From: Bacteroidota bacterium
Lineage (GTDB): Bacteria; Bacteroidota; Bacteroidia; Chitinophagales; Chitinophagaceae
Assembly: GCA_024640255.1 (NCBI GenBank)
Contig: JAHEFI010000001.1
Span: 372,001-436,000, forward strand
Length of the DNA: 64,000 bases
Direction of reading: 5' to 3'
Part shown: positions 15,928 to 25,396 of the stretch, piece after piece
How positions within the stretch are numbered: position 1 is the stretch's first letter
Layout of the letters: each line of letters opens with the position of its first letter
Program-made: the position numbers and the translations under genes
Notes under the pieces: model-generated
Told to the model about the DNA's origin: nothing
The model's database searches: none
Seen by the model: the letters and a program-made list of their open reading frames with translations, nothing else

Positions 15928-18762
15928 ATGTCAGAATTGAAACTACCAAGACTGTTAGCAGCTGCTAAAGAATTCAATATCGGTCAAGATACCTTGATTG
16001 AGTTCTTGAGTAAGAAAGGTTTTCCTAAGGATGATCTTAAGCCTACGGCTAAATTAACGGAAGACCAGTATTACGCTTTGCAAGCAGAATTTCAAAGTGA
16101 TAAAGTTGCAAAGAACAAAGCAGACCATGTTGAGTTACCTAAGGGTGCAGTGGCTGCAGATAAGAAAGCAACTGCTGCAGAAACAGCTAAGCCTGCTAAA
16201 GAAGTAAAGGCAGCTGTAAGTGAAGAAAAGCCAAAAGCAAAGAAGACAGAAGAAGCACCTGCTGCTCCAGTGGAAGCGGTGAAGATTGAAGCTCCTGAAG
16301 TAGAAGCACCTAAAGTGGTGAATAAAATTGATTTATCATTAATTGATTCATCTACCAGACCTAAGAAATCTGCTAAGAAAGCTACTGAGCCAAGTCCAGA
16401 AGCACCAAAAGCTGAGGAAGCTCCAAAAGCTACTAAGAAAGCAAAAGCAGAAGCGCCTAAAGTAGAGCCAACGCCTCCAGTGGATCATTCTATTGCACCA
16501 GAAAATGTGCATGGAGAGATTACTAATATTCAAGCAGATAAATTAACAGGTCCAAAAATTTTAGGAAAGATTGATTTACCTATTAATAGTGATACAAGAC
16601 CAAAACCATTAAGCCAAGAAGAAAAGCGTGTTCGTAAGCGTATTCCAGTGCAAGGTGGAGGAAACCGTCCTCAAGGTGGAGGTGCACAACAGCAACAAGC
16701 TGGAGGCAATCGCCCTCAAGGTGGTGGTGGGTATCAAGGCAATCGTCCACAAGGTGGAGGATACCAAGGTAATCGTCCAAACAATCGTCCTGGTCAAGCA
16801 GGTGGTGGAAGAAGAAATGCTCCTCAAACTGCTGAGCAAAAAGAAATCGATCAAAAAGCTATTCAAGATAAGATCAAAGAAACCCAAGCTAAACTATCTG
16901 GACAAGGTGGTAGAGGCAAGAGTTTAAAATCAAAATATAGAAGAGCAAAAAGAGAAGAAGCTGCAGAGAACGAGCAAAATGAAATCACAGATAGTAAGTT
17001 ACAAGTAACAGAATTTGTAACCGTGAGTGAGTTAGCAAGTTTGATGGATGTGAGCTTCGCTGATATTATTAGCAAGTGTATGAACTTAGGTATAATGGTA
17101 TCCATTAACCAACGTTTAGATGCGGAAGTAATAGAATTAGTGGCAAGTGAATTTGGTTTTGAAGTAGAGTTTGTTGGATTAGAAGAAGCAGAAGAAATGG
17201 ACGAGGAAGAAGAAGCAGATGATTTAGCTAATTTAACTGAGCGTCCTCCAATCGTAACTATCATGGGTCACGTTGACCATGGTAAAACATCTTTATTGGA
17301 TTATATCCGTAATGCTAATGTAGTTGCAGGTGAGGCCGGTGGTATCACTCAGCATATTGGTGCTTACGAGGTAACATTACCTAATGGAAAAGCAATCACT
17401 TTCTTAGATACTCCAGGTCACGAAGCCTTTACAGCGATGCGTGCTCGTGGTGCTAAGATTACTGATATTTCTATTATTGTTGTGGCTGCGGATGATGCCG
17501 TGATGCCTCAAACAAAAGAAGCCATCAGTCACTCTCAAGCTGCAAACGTTCCTATGATTTTTGCGGTGAATAAGATTGATAAAGATGGAGCTAATCCTCA
17601 AAAGATTTATGAGCAATTATCTCAAATGAATATTTTAGTAGAAGCTTGGGGTGGTAAATTCCAAAACCAAGAATTATCTGCTAAACAAGGTTTGAATGTG
17701 GACTCTCTTTTAGAAAAAGTTTTATTAGAAGCTGAATTATTAGACCTTAAAGCAAATCCAAACAGAGAAGCTACAGGTAGTGTAATTGAAGCCTCTTTAG
17801 ATAAGGGTCGTGGATATGTAGCAACCATCTTAGTACAGAACGGAACTTTACGTCAAGGAGATTTAATTTTATCTGGTCAGTTTTATGGCCGTGTTAAAGC
17901 GATGTTCAATGAGCGTAATCAAAGAATAGATGTAGCTCCTCCTTCTACACCAGTAGTGATATTAGGTTTGAATGGTGCACCACAAGCGGGTGAGAAGTTC
18001 AAAGTATATGAAGATGAATCTGAAGCAAAAGAATTAGCAACCAAGCGTTCTCAATTATTAAGAGAGCAAGGCTTGAGAACTAGAAAGCATATTACATTAG
18101 ATGAAATTGGTCGTCGTTTAGCTTTAGGAAACTTCAAAGAATTAAATATTATCATCAAAGGTGATGTGGATGGTTCTGTTGAAGCCTTGAGCGACTCTTT
18201 ACAAAAATTATCTACTGAAGAAATTGCTGTAAGAGTGGTATTAAAAGGTGTGGGACAAATTTCTGAATCGGATGTATTGTTATCGGCAGCTTCTGATGCG
18301 ATCATTATTGGTTTTAACGTAAGACCAAGTATGCAAGCGAATAGATTGGCTGAAGCAGAAGGTGTTGAAATTAAAATGTACTCAATTATCTATAACGCTA
18401 TTGACGAAATCAAGAGCGCGATGGAGGGTATGTTGGAGCCAAAAATTCAAGAGAAGATTGTTGCGAACGTAGAAGTAAGAGAAGTTTACAAATTTGACAA
18501 AGCAACTGTTGCAGGTTGTTATGTATTAGATGGTAAAATTTCTAGAAATAGTAAAATACGTATTATTAGAGACGGTATTGTGGAGTATCCAAAAGGTGAA
18601 GGTCAAGCAGCTGAATTAGGTAGCTTGAAACGCTTTAAAGATGATGTGAAAGAAGTTTCTTCTAATATGGAATGTGGTTTGACTATTAAAAACTTCTCGG
18701 ACTTGAAACCAGGAGATATCGTTGAAGCCTTCGAAGAAGAAGAAGTTAAACGTACTTTATAA
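15928..18762 (+). CDS. infB: Translation initiation factor IF-2
   Basis: 944 residues. The IF2 N-terminal domain (about 1-55) is followed by a long Ala/Lys/Glu/Pro linker, a Gly/Arg/Asn/Gln-rich segment (about 241-300), a second IF2_N module (about 365-410) and the GTPase domain. G1 is '[10 protein letters not shown]', G3 'DTPGH' and G4 'NKID'. Domains II to IV of the IF2 C-terminus complete it. IF-2 delivers fMet-tRNA to the 30S subunit. It starts 67 nt after nusA. A TATATTTG in that gap lacks a well-spaced -33 box. Confidence 0.96.
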   Translation: MSELKLPRLLAAAKEFNIGQDTLIEFLSKKGFPKDDLKPTAKLTEDQYYALQAEFQSDKVAKNKADHVELPKGAVAADKKATAAETAKPAKEVKAAVSEEKPKAKKTEEAPAAPVEAVKIEAPEVEAPKVVNKIDLSLIDSSTRPKKSAKKATEPSPEAPKAEEAPKATKKAKAEAPKVEPTPPVDHSIAPENVHGEITNIQADKLTGPKILGKIDLPINSDTRPKPLSQEEKRVRKRIPVQGGGNRPQGGGAQQQQAGGNRPQGGGGYQGNRPQGGGYQGNRPNNRPGQAGGGRRNAPQTAEQKEIDQKAIQDKIKETQAKLSGQGGRGKSLKSKYRRAKREEAAENEQNEITDSKLQVTEFVTVSELASLMDVSFADIISKCMNLGIMVSINQRLDAEVIELVASEFGFEVEFVGLEEAEEMDEEEEADDLANLTERPPIVTIMGHVDHGKTSLLDYIRNANVVAGEAGGITQHIGAYEVTLPNGKAITFLDTPGHEAFTAMRARGAKITDISIIVVAADDAVMPQTKEAISHSQAANVPMIFAVNKIDKDGANPQKIYEQLSQMNILVEAWGGKFQNQELSAKQGLNVDSLLEKVLLEAELLDLKANPNREATGSVIEASLDKGRGYVATILVQNGTLRQGDLILSGQFYGRVKAMFNERNQRIDVAPPSTPVVILGLNGAPQAGEKFKVYEDESEAKELATKRSQLLREQGLRTRKHITLDEIGRRLALGNFKELNIIIKGDVDGSVEALSDSLQKLSTEEIAVRVVLKGVGQISESDVLLSAASDAIIIGFNVRPSMQANRLAEAEGVEIKMYSIIYNAIDEIKSAMEGMLEPKIQEKIVANVEVREVYKFDKATVAGCYVLDGKISRNSKIRIIRDGIVEYPKGEGQAAELGSLKRFKDDVKEVSSNMECGLTIKNFSDLKPGDIVEAFEEEEVKRTL
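16651..16815 (+). repeat. Imperfect repeats encoding an RGG-like segment of IF-2
   Basis: Repeated CAAGGTGGAGG and GGCAATCGTCC words encode [10 protein letters not shown] / [10 protein letters not shown] units. This low-complexity, positively charged, glycine-rich linker recalls the C-terminal repeat of the RicT-like protein in the same window. Confidence 0.7.
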
Positions 18763-18776
18763 TAAAATTAAGAATT

Positions 18777-18806
18777 AGCACTTGGGTTAAACGCCCAGGT
18801 GCTTTT
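18777..18806 (+). terminator. Terminator after infB
   Basis: Ten-bp stem AGCACTTGGG / CCCAGGTGCT (one G-T pair) with a 7-nt loop followed by TTTT. It ends the rimP-nusA-infB operon. Confidence 0.75.
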
Positions 18807-18830
18807 ACTTTGTATACTAATTTAAATTGA

Positions 18831-20216
18831 ATGAAACTATATAGAGTTGTTTTAAGTATTTTGTTTGTAACTGCAACAGTTATAGCACAAGCGCAGGTGA
18901 AAAAAGTAATCGCAGACAAAATTGTGGGTGCAGTAGGAGATAAATACATTCTTAAGTCAGATATTGATAATGCAATTGCAGATTATAAAAGACAAGCACA
19001 AGGTCAGGAAGGTGCTATTGTGCCTTCTAGTTGTCAGGTCTTAGAAGGACAATTAATTAGAAAAGCATTGGTACTTCAATCAGAAAAAGATTCTCTTGTA
19101 GTAACGGACGAAGAAGTAGAAAACATGATTGATTCTAAAATCAGAAGATTCATTGCCGAGTTTGGATCTAAAGAAGCTTTAGAAGAAATTGCTGGAAAAT
19201 CTATTTTTCAATTAAAAGAAGATTTCCGTACGCCTATTAAAGAGCAGAAGTTAGCTCAGGATATGCAAGAAAAAATTGTAGAGAAAATCAAAATCACTCC
19301 AAACGAAGTAAGAGCTTTCTATAATAAGATTCCATTAGACAGTTTGCCATTATATGAAAGCGAGGTTTCTATTGCTCAAATTATAGTACACCCTAAAGCA
19401 AATCGCGATATTGAAGAATATGTGATTAGTCAATTATTGGGATACAGAAAACAAGTTGAAGCAGGTATCAATACTTTTGATCAATTAATTAAATTGTATT
19501 CTGAAGATCCAGCAGCAAAAGAAAATTTGGGACAATATAATTTAAATAGAAATGAAAGATCTTTTGATCCAGCTTTTATGGCAGGTTCTTTTAGATTAAA
19601 AGATGGACAAATTTCCGCTCCAATTAAATCTAAATTTGGATATCATTTAATTCAATTAATTTCTAGATCTGGCGATGATGCAGTGGTAAAGCATATCTTA
19701 AGAATTCCGCCTATCACAAACGACGAAATTAATGAGACTAAGCATTTATTAGATAGCATTAAAAAAGAAGTTTTAGCTGGTAAGCTAATCTTTGGTGAAG
19801 CAGTGAATGAGTATAGTGATGATGAAGGCAGTAAATTTAGTGGCGGTTCCATTACAGGTAATGATGGATCTGCTTATGTAAATTTAGATCAGTTAGACAA
19901 GGATATGATCATGGTGGTAAAAGGAATGAAGCCAGGTGAAATTTCTGATCCACAAGTATATGTTGATGAGCGTGGCAGAAAAACAGTTCGTTTAATTTAT
20001 TTTAAAGAGCGTTCTGTTCCGCATAAAGAAAACCTTAAAGAAGATTATAATAGAGTATCTGTTCGTGCTTTAGAAGAAAAGAAAGCAAAAGCAATGGAAA
20101 CATGGTTCAAAGAACATATTCATAACTATTATATTTATATAGATCCAGAATACAATGCTTGTAAAGAATTGACAGACTGGAATAAGGTAGCCAATAATAT
20201 TATCAAGGTTAATTAA
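18831..20216 (+). CDS. SurA-like periplasmic peptidyl-prolyl isomerase
   Basis: 461 residues. The signal peptide ends near 'VIAQAQ', followed by a SurA N-terminal chaperone domain (about 25-165). Two parvulin/PPIC modules follow: about 180-280 with 'FGYHLIQLISR', and about 285-390 with 'FSGGSITGNDGS' and 'GMKPGEISDPQVY'. It probably escorts outer-membrane proteins to the BAM complex. It has a terminator before it, and the purF-type gene starts 11 nt after it, so the two may be read together. Confidence 0.88.
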   Translation: MKLYRVVLSILFVTATVIAQAQVKKVIADKIVGAVGDKYILKSDIDNAIADYKRQAQGQEGAIVPSSCQVLEGQLIRKALVLQSEKDSLVVTDEEVENMIDSKIRRFIAEFGSKEALEEIAGKSIFQLKEDFRTPIKEQKLAQDMQEKIVEKIKITPNEVRAFYNKIPLDSLPLYESEVSIAQIIVHPKANRDIEEYVISQLLGYRKQVEAGINTFDQLIKLYSEDPAAKENLGQYNLNRNERSFDPAFMAGSFRLKDGQISAPIKSKFGYHLIQLISRSGDDAVVKHILRIPPITNDEINETKHLLDSIKKEVLAGKLIFGEAVNEYSDDEGSKFSGGSITGNDGSAYVNLDQLDKDMIMVVKGMKPGEISDPQVYVDERGRKTVRLIYFKERSVPHKENLKEDYNRVSVRALEEKKAKAMETWFKEHIHNYYIYIDPEYNACKELTDWNKVANNIIKVN

Positions 20217-20227
20217 GATATACTTCA

Positions 20228-22075
20228 ATGAGTGATGAGATTAAACACGAATGTGGACTAGCTTTTATCCGACTTCGCAAACCGCTTTCTTATTATTTAC
20301 AAACTAAGGGATCGGTAACTTATGGGCTAAATAAATTGTACTTGCTAATGGAAAAGCAGCACAATCGTGGTCAGGATGGAGCAGGTTTAGCAACACTCAA
20401 ATTAAATACCGAAGCAGGTAATCCATTCTTATACCGTCAAAGAAGTAATGCACCACAACCTATTGCAGATCTATTTTACAAAATTGGTTTAGAGATCCAA
20501 GAATTAGAAAAATTTCAACCAGATATTGCCAAACATCCAGGATTAATGAAAGGTCATCTACCTTTTATGGGTGAGATTTTATTGGGACATTTAAGATACG
20601 GTACACAGGGTAAAAACAATGTAGAGTTTTGTCATCCTTTTATAAAGAAGAATTTAGTTCCAGGTAAGAATCTTGCCTTAGCAGGTAACTTTAACCTAGT
20701 AAATACAGATGAGTTATTCCAAAAAATAAATTTTGAACCAGGTCCATTTGAAAAACAAAGTGATTTGGCTGCAATGATGGAAGTGATCCATCATTTCTTA
20801 GTAGAAGAAGAAGGATTGCATCCCAATGAACCTAATTTAGTGAATGTGCTTAAAAAGGCAGCTCCATTATTTGATGGTGGATATACTATAGGTGGTTTAA
20901 TTGGTAATGGATACAGCTTTATTATGCGTGATGCGAATGGTATACGTCCAGCTTACTATTATATTGATGGAGAAGTAATTGTTGCAGCAAGCGAAAGAGC
21001 ATCCATTAGAACTACTTTTAATGTAGGCGAAAATGAAGTATTGGAATTAATGCCAGGATCTGCTTTGATTGTAGATGACGCAGGAAATTATACCATTGAA
21101 CAAATTTTAGAACCCAAAGAGCGTCGTGCTTGTTCTTTTGAAAGAATTTATTTCTCCAGAGGTAGTGATGAAAAAATTTATAGAGAGAGAATCGCTTTAG
21201 GAAATCATTTGAGTAAAATTGTTTTAGATAGAATTGAAAAAGATTTAAAGAACACCATATTCTCTTATATACCCAATACTGCCGAAGTGGCTTTCTATGG
21301 TTTAGTAAAAGGAATGGAGTCTTACTTGAATAAAATCAAAGTTGAAAGAATTTTAAGTTGGGGTAAGGATATTGATGAGGAGAAATTGGAGCAAATGGTG
21401 AATCGAAAAATTAGACAAGAGAAGATTGCCATTAAAGATGTTAAATTAAGAACCTTTATTACAGAAGATGCCAATAGAAATGAAATGGTACAGCACGTGT
21501 ACGATATTACTTATGGTACTGTAAGAAAAGATGAAGATACATTGGTAGTAATAGATGATAGTATTGTGAGGGGCACTACTTTAAAAGAGAGTATTATCAG
21601 AATGTTATCAAGATTAGGTCCAAAGAAGATTATTGTGGTTTCCTCAGCTCCACAAATCAGATACCCTGATTGTTATGGTATTGATATGAGTAAGATGGGA
21701 GATTTTATTGCCTTCAAAGCTGCTATTGCATTATTAGAAGAAAGAGGCATGAAAAATGTAATTGACGAGACCTACCAAAAAATTAAAACTTTGGATGCTG
21801 CCGGACAATTACATACTGAAAATGTGGTGAGACAATTATACAAACCATTTACTCCAGAAGAAATTTCAGACAAGATTGCTCAATTGATTACGCCTAGCAA
21901 TGTTAACATACCAGTTGAGGTTATTTATCAAACCATAGAAGACTTACACGAATGTTGTCCAACCAATACTGGAGATTGGTATTTTACAGGCAATTATCCA
22001 ACGCCAGGTGGAAACAGAGTATGTAACAAAGCATTCCTTAATTATATAGAAGGAGCTAATGTTCGCGGATATTAA
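20228..22075 (+). CDS. purF: Amidophosphoribosyltransferase, long form
   Basis: 615 residues: an N-terminal Ntn glutaminase (about 9-290) and a C-terminal phosphoribosyltransferase with the PRPP loop 'VVIDDSIVRGTT'. It transfers glutamine ammonia to PRPP, the first step of purine synthesis. The catalytic Cys is residue 9 (MSDEIKHEC), implying a short propeptide to be removed, as in Bacillus PurF. It is about 100 residues longer than typical PurF (about 500), with extra segments before and after the transferase core. A divergent paralogue of the main PurF is possible. Confidence 0.8.
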   Translation: MSDEIKHECGLAFIRLRKPLSYYLQTKGSVTYGLNKLYLLMEKQHNRGQDGAGLATLKLNTEAGNPFLYRQRSNAPQPIADLFYKIGLEIQELEKFQPDIAKHPGLMKGHLPFMGEILLGHLRYGTQGKNNVEFCHPFIKKNLVPGKNLALAGNFNLVNTDELFQKINFEPGPFEKQSDLAAMMEVIHHFLVEEEGLHPNEPNLVNVLKKAAPLFDGGYTIGGLIGNGYSFIMRDANGIRPAYYYIDGEVIVAASERASIRTTFNVGENEVLELMPGSALIVDDAGNYTIEQILEPKERRACSFERIYFSRGSDEKIYRERIALGNHLSKIVLDRIEKDLKNTIFSYIPNTAEVAFYGLVKGMESYLNKIKVERILSWGKDIDEEKLEQMVNRKIRQEKIAIKDVKLRTFITEDANRNEMVQHVYDITYGTVRKDEDTLVVIDDSIVRGTTLKESIIRMLSRLGPKKIIVVSSAPQIRYPDCYGIDMSKMGDFIAFKAAIALLEERGMKNVIDETYQKIKTLDAAGQLHTENVVRQLYKPFTPEEISDKIAQLITPSNVNIPVEVIYQTIEDLHECCPTNTGDWYFTGNYPTPGGNRVCNKAFLNYIEGANVRGY

Positions 22076-22086
22076 TAAATAAGGAC

Positions 22087-23151
22087 TTAGATCTTATAAC
22101 AAATAGCATTGATATTCATGCCTGCACCTACAGATGCAAAGATGACAATATCGCCTTTGTGTAATTGGTGTTCATTGTAAAAGCCATGCTTTACTCTATC
22201 GTATAAAGTGGGAATAGTGGCTACCGAGCTATTGCCTAATTCATGAATACTCATTGGCATAATATTCGCAGGAATTTCTCTGATGCCATACAATTTGAAT
22301 AAGGCTTTAATAAATCCTTCATCCATTTTTTCATTGGCTTGGTGTAAGAAGAATTTTTTTACATCATGAATATCCACGCCTGCCTTTTCAATACATTCCT
22401 TCATGGCAATAGGAACATTTTTTATAGCGTACTCGTATACTTTTCTGCCTTTCATTTTAATATACCTAATTGCTTCTTCTCCTTCTGGATGATAGGATTT
22501 GCCTAGGTATAAAAAATAAGTTTCGTCTTCGCAATGACTTTGCACGCTACTTGCTAATATACCAGTATTAGGTTCATCAGAGTGTTCAACTATACAAGCA
22601 CCTGCGCCATCACTAAATATCATGCTATCTCTATCATGCACATCTACCACTCTACTTAATGTTTCAGCGCCTATGACTAAACATTTTTTTGCCATGCCTG
22701 ATTTAATAAAAGCATCGGCTTGAATTACACCTTGAATCCATCCTGGACAACCAAATAATATATCATATGCTACACATGCAGGATTCTTGATGCCTAATTG
22801 ATGTTTTACCCTGGAAGCAATGGCAGGAATAGCATCTGTTTGAATGGTTCCGGCAAGTACATTGCCGAAATTATGTGCTACAATAATTTGATCGATGGTT
22901 TCAGGATCAATACCTGCATCTTTGATAGCCAATACAGCTGCTTTTGTAGCCATTTCAGAAGTATTCTCATTGGAATCAGCATATCTTCTTTCTGCAATAC
23001 CAGTAATGTCTTTAAATTTCTCTACAATCTCTTCGTTAGGTGTAGTAATTAACTCACCATTTTCAGCGTAAAAACTATTGTTTACAAATGATTGATTAGT
23101 CTTAACAACTGAAGGTATATAACTACCTGTACCGGTAATGATGGTGGCCAT
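22087..23151 (-). CDS. 3-oxoacyl-ACP synthase III-like ketosynthase
   Basis: 354-residue thiolase-fold FabH-type condensing enzyme. The catalytic triad is visible: Cys in 'DILFGCPGWIQG', His in 'FFLHQANEKM' and Asn in 'HELGNSSVATIP'. It could start fatty-acid synthesis or serve a specialised lipid or pigment pathway. It is the last gene of the kdsD-manC-ketosynthase operon (11-nt gap). That context points to envelope lipids rather than the housekeeping FabH, so no symbol is given. Confidence 0.88.
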   Translation of the reverse strand: MATIITGTGSYIPSVVKTNQSFVNNSFYAENGELITTPNEEIVEKFKDITGIAERRYADSNENTSEMATKAAVLAIKDAGIDPETIDQIIVAHNFGNVLAGTIQTDAIPAIASRVKHQLGIKNPACVAYDILFGCPGWIQGVIQADAFIKSGMAKKCLVIGAETLSRVVDVHDRDSMIFSDGAGACIVEHSDEPNTGILASSVQSHCEDETYFLYLGKSYHPEGEEAIRYIKMKGRKVYEYAIKNVPIAMKECIEKAGVDIHDVKKFFLHQANEKMDEGFIKALFKLYGIREIPANIMPMSIHELGNSSVATIPTLYDRVKHGFYNEHQLHKGDIVIFASVGAGMNINAICYKI

Positions 23152-23162
23152 TCGCTTGGGGG

Positions 23163-24248
23163 TTAAATGTATTGATCGCCTTTGTTTCTTTTTACTTCGG
23201 CAACATATTCTTTTATAGATTGTTCTTTTTCTTTGCTACAAATTAATAATACATCCTTAGTGTCTACCACAATAAAATCATCTAAACCCTGCACTACTAC
23301 TAATTTATCTTTAGGAGCATTGATCATACATTTTGTTGCATCTATTACTACTACATTATCTGATGCTACTGCATTACCTAAATAATCCTTATCAATATTT
23401 TCATAAGCACTATTCCATGTACCTAAATCGCTCCATCCAAAACTAGAAGGAATCACATATACATTATCTGCTTTTTCCATGATGGCAATATCAATGGAGA
23501 TATTAACGCATTGAGGATATATTTTAGCAATTGCTTGTTGTTCTTCTGGAGTATTGAATGTAGCTTTTTGCTGATCAAATAATTCAAACATTTCTGGCTG
23601 ATGCTTTTCAAAAGCTGTAAGTATAGTGCTTGCTTTCCATGCAAAAATACCGGCGTTCCATAAAAAATCTCCACTTGCTATAAATGATTTAGCAATTTCT
23701 AAATCTGGTTTTTCTGTAAAGGTCTTTACTTTGTAAACGCCATTAGCCACTTCATGTCCCTCATATTGAATATAACCATACCCTGTATTTGGGTGTGTTG
23801 GCTTAATACCTAATGTTACCAAAGACTTTATGTTTTCTACAAAATCCAAAGCTTGTAAAGCAGTTTGTTGAAATGCTTCTTCTTCTAAAATTAAATGATC
23901 ACTGGGAGCTACTACAAATACTGCATCAGGATCTAATTGTGCTAATTTAAAAGAAATATAAGCAATACAAGGTGCTGTATTTTTTCTACTAGGCTCTGCT
24001 AAAATATTTTTAACAGGAAGCTTAGGTAATTGTTCTTTTACAATATCTACATATTCTTCACTAGTTACAATAAAGATATTTTCTTCTGGAATAAATTTTG
24101 CATATCGCTCATAAGTCCATTGAACCAATGTTTTTCCAGTATTTAATACGTCTAAAAATTGCTTTGGATAAGCTGTTCTACTCATTGGCCAAAATCTACT
24201 CCCAATTCCACCGGCCATAATGGCTACATAATGATGCTTATTACTCAT
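23163..24248 (-). CDS. manC: Mannose-1-phosphate guanylyltransferase
   Basis: 361 residues. It has the nucleotidyltransferase signature 'MAGGIGSRFWPMSRTAYPKQ' and the sugar-binding 'FTEKPD' motif. It makes GDP-mannose from mannose-1-phosphate and GTP for surface polysaccharide or LPS. It is the short form without the C-terminal phosphomannose isomerase domain. It is the middle gene of the minus-strand operon, 11 nt from each neighbour. Confidence 0.93.
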   Translation of the reverse strand: MSNKHHYVAIMAGGIGSRFWPMSRTAYPKQFLDVLNTGKTLVQWTYERYAKFIPEENIFIVTSEEYVDIVKEQLPKLPVKNILAEPSRKNTAPCIAYISFKLAQLDPDAVFVVAPSDHLILEEEAFQQTALQALDFVENIKSLVTLGIKPTHPNTGYGYIQYEGHEVANGVYKVKTFTEKPDLEIAKSFIASGDFLWNAGIFAWKASTILTAFEKHQPEMFELFDQQKATFNTPEEQQAIAKIYPQCVNISIDIAIMEKADNVYVIPSSFGWSDLGTWNSAYENIDKDYLGNAVASDNVVVIDATKCMINAPKDKLVVVQGLDDFIVVDTKDVLLICSKEKEQSIKEYVAEVKRNKGDQYI

Positions 24249-24259
24249 GTACTTTCTAT

Positions 24260-25222
24260 TTATATAATCCCTTCTTTCATTAAGTCGTGAATATGTATAA
24301 TCCCTTTATAGTTGTCTTGATCTGCTACAATAATTTGACTGATATCTTTTTGTTCCATCAATTTCGCAGCTTCAATGGCTAAAATATTAGATGCTATGGT
24401 AACCGGACCATTATGATAAATATCTTTAGCTATTAGTTCTTGAAATTGGTTATGTGTTTCTAACATTCTTCTTATATCACCATCTGTAATAATACCTAAC
24501 ACTTTATTGTTATCATCAACCACCGCTGTGGCACCTAATCTATTTTTTGAAATAGTGGTAATCACTTCCTTTAAACTAGTATTTATTTTAACAGAAGGTT
24601 TTTGATTAGCTTCTGCAATCATTCCAGCAGTTAAGGTTAATTGTTTTCCTAAATTTCCACCTGGATGATATCTAGCAAAATCTTTGGCTTCAAAACCCCT
24701 TAGTTGCATCAATGCTACCGCAATTAAATCTCCCATCACCATTTGTGCAGTGGTAGAAGAAGTAGGTGCTAAATTATTGATACATGCTTCTTGATCTACA
24801 GTGGTGTTAATGATGAATTGCCCCATCTTGGCTAAATAACTATTCATATTACCCACCATAGAAACTATGGGATTACCAAATTGCTGAACCAGCTGCACTA
24901 AATTTTTTATTTCTGGACTTTCGCCACTCTTGCTAATAATCAATACAATATCATCTGAGCTTATCATGCCAGAATCTCCGTGAATGGCATCTGCCGCATG
25001 TAAATAAATAGCTGGAGTACCTGTTGAATTACAAGTGGCTACTATTTTTTGAGCGATGATGGCGCTTTTTCCAATTCCAGTAACAATCAATTTACCCTTG
25101 GTTTGATAGATGGCTTCAACCGCCTTCGCAAATAGAGGGTCTAAATAAGATTCTAGGGTTTGCACAGCTTCAGTTTCTATGGCTAAAGCCTTTCTTGCAA
25201 TGGATAAGATAGTTTCTTTCAT
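24260..25222 (-). CDS. kdsD: KpsF/GutQ-family arabinose-5-phosphate isomerase
   Basis: 320 residues: a SIS domain (about 40-170, 'VTGIGKSAIIAQKI' and 'SKSGESPEI') followed by two CBS domains (about 205-318). It interconverts ribulose-5-phosphate and arabinose-5-phosphate, the precursor of Kdo in lipopolysaccharide. It is the first gene of the operon with manC and a ketosynthase. An exact TAACTTTG promoter element lies 10 nt upstream of the ATG. Confidence 0.93.
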   Translation of the reverse strand: MKETILSIARKALAIETEAVQTLESYLDPLFAKAVEAIYQTKGKLIVTGIGKSAIIAQKIVATCNSTGTPAIYLHAADAIHGDSGMISSDDIVLIISKSGESPEIKNLVQLVQQFGNPIVSMVGNMNSYLAKMGQFIINTTVDQEACINNLAPTSSTTAQMVMGDLIAVALMQLRGFEAKDFARYHPGGNLGKQLTLTAGMIAEANQKPSVKINTSLKEVITTISKNRLGATAVVDDNNKVLGIITDGDIRRMLETHNQFQELIAKDIYHNGPVTIASNILAIEAAKLMEQKDISQIIVADQDNYKGIIHIHDLMKEGII

Positions 25223-25232
25223 AGTTGCCTTG

Positions 25233-25240
25233 CAAAGTTA
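25233..25240 (-). promoter_or_regulatory. -7 element of the kdsD operon
   Basis: TAACTTTG on the minus strand, an exact TAnnTTTG match 10 nt before the kdsD ATG. No clear -33 box is seen. Confidence 0.5.
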
Positions 25241-25396
25241 ACGTTTCATGTACTTTTTAGCCTCTTTTTATGAATTCCTTGAAAAAATAGGCTTTTCATA
25301 AAAAATATTCCTAAAGATTAAACAAAGTCCGCTATTTTATGTTATCTTAATATACTCAATCATTTTACAAGACATTGATTATAAGTTATTTAGATA

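Noticed and set aside
16348-17264. Several minus-strand and alternative-frame ORFs inside infB
   Set aside because: They mirror the Ala/Lys/Gly-rich repeats of IF-2, with no start context or family resemblance.
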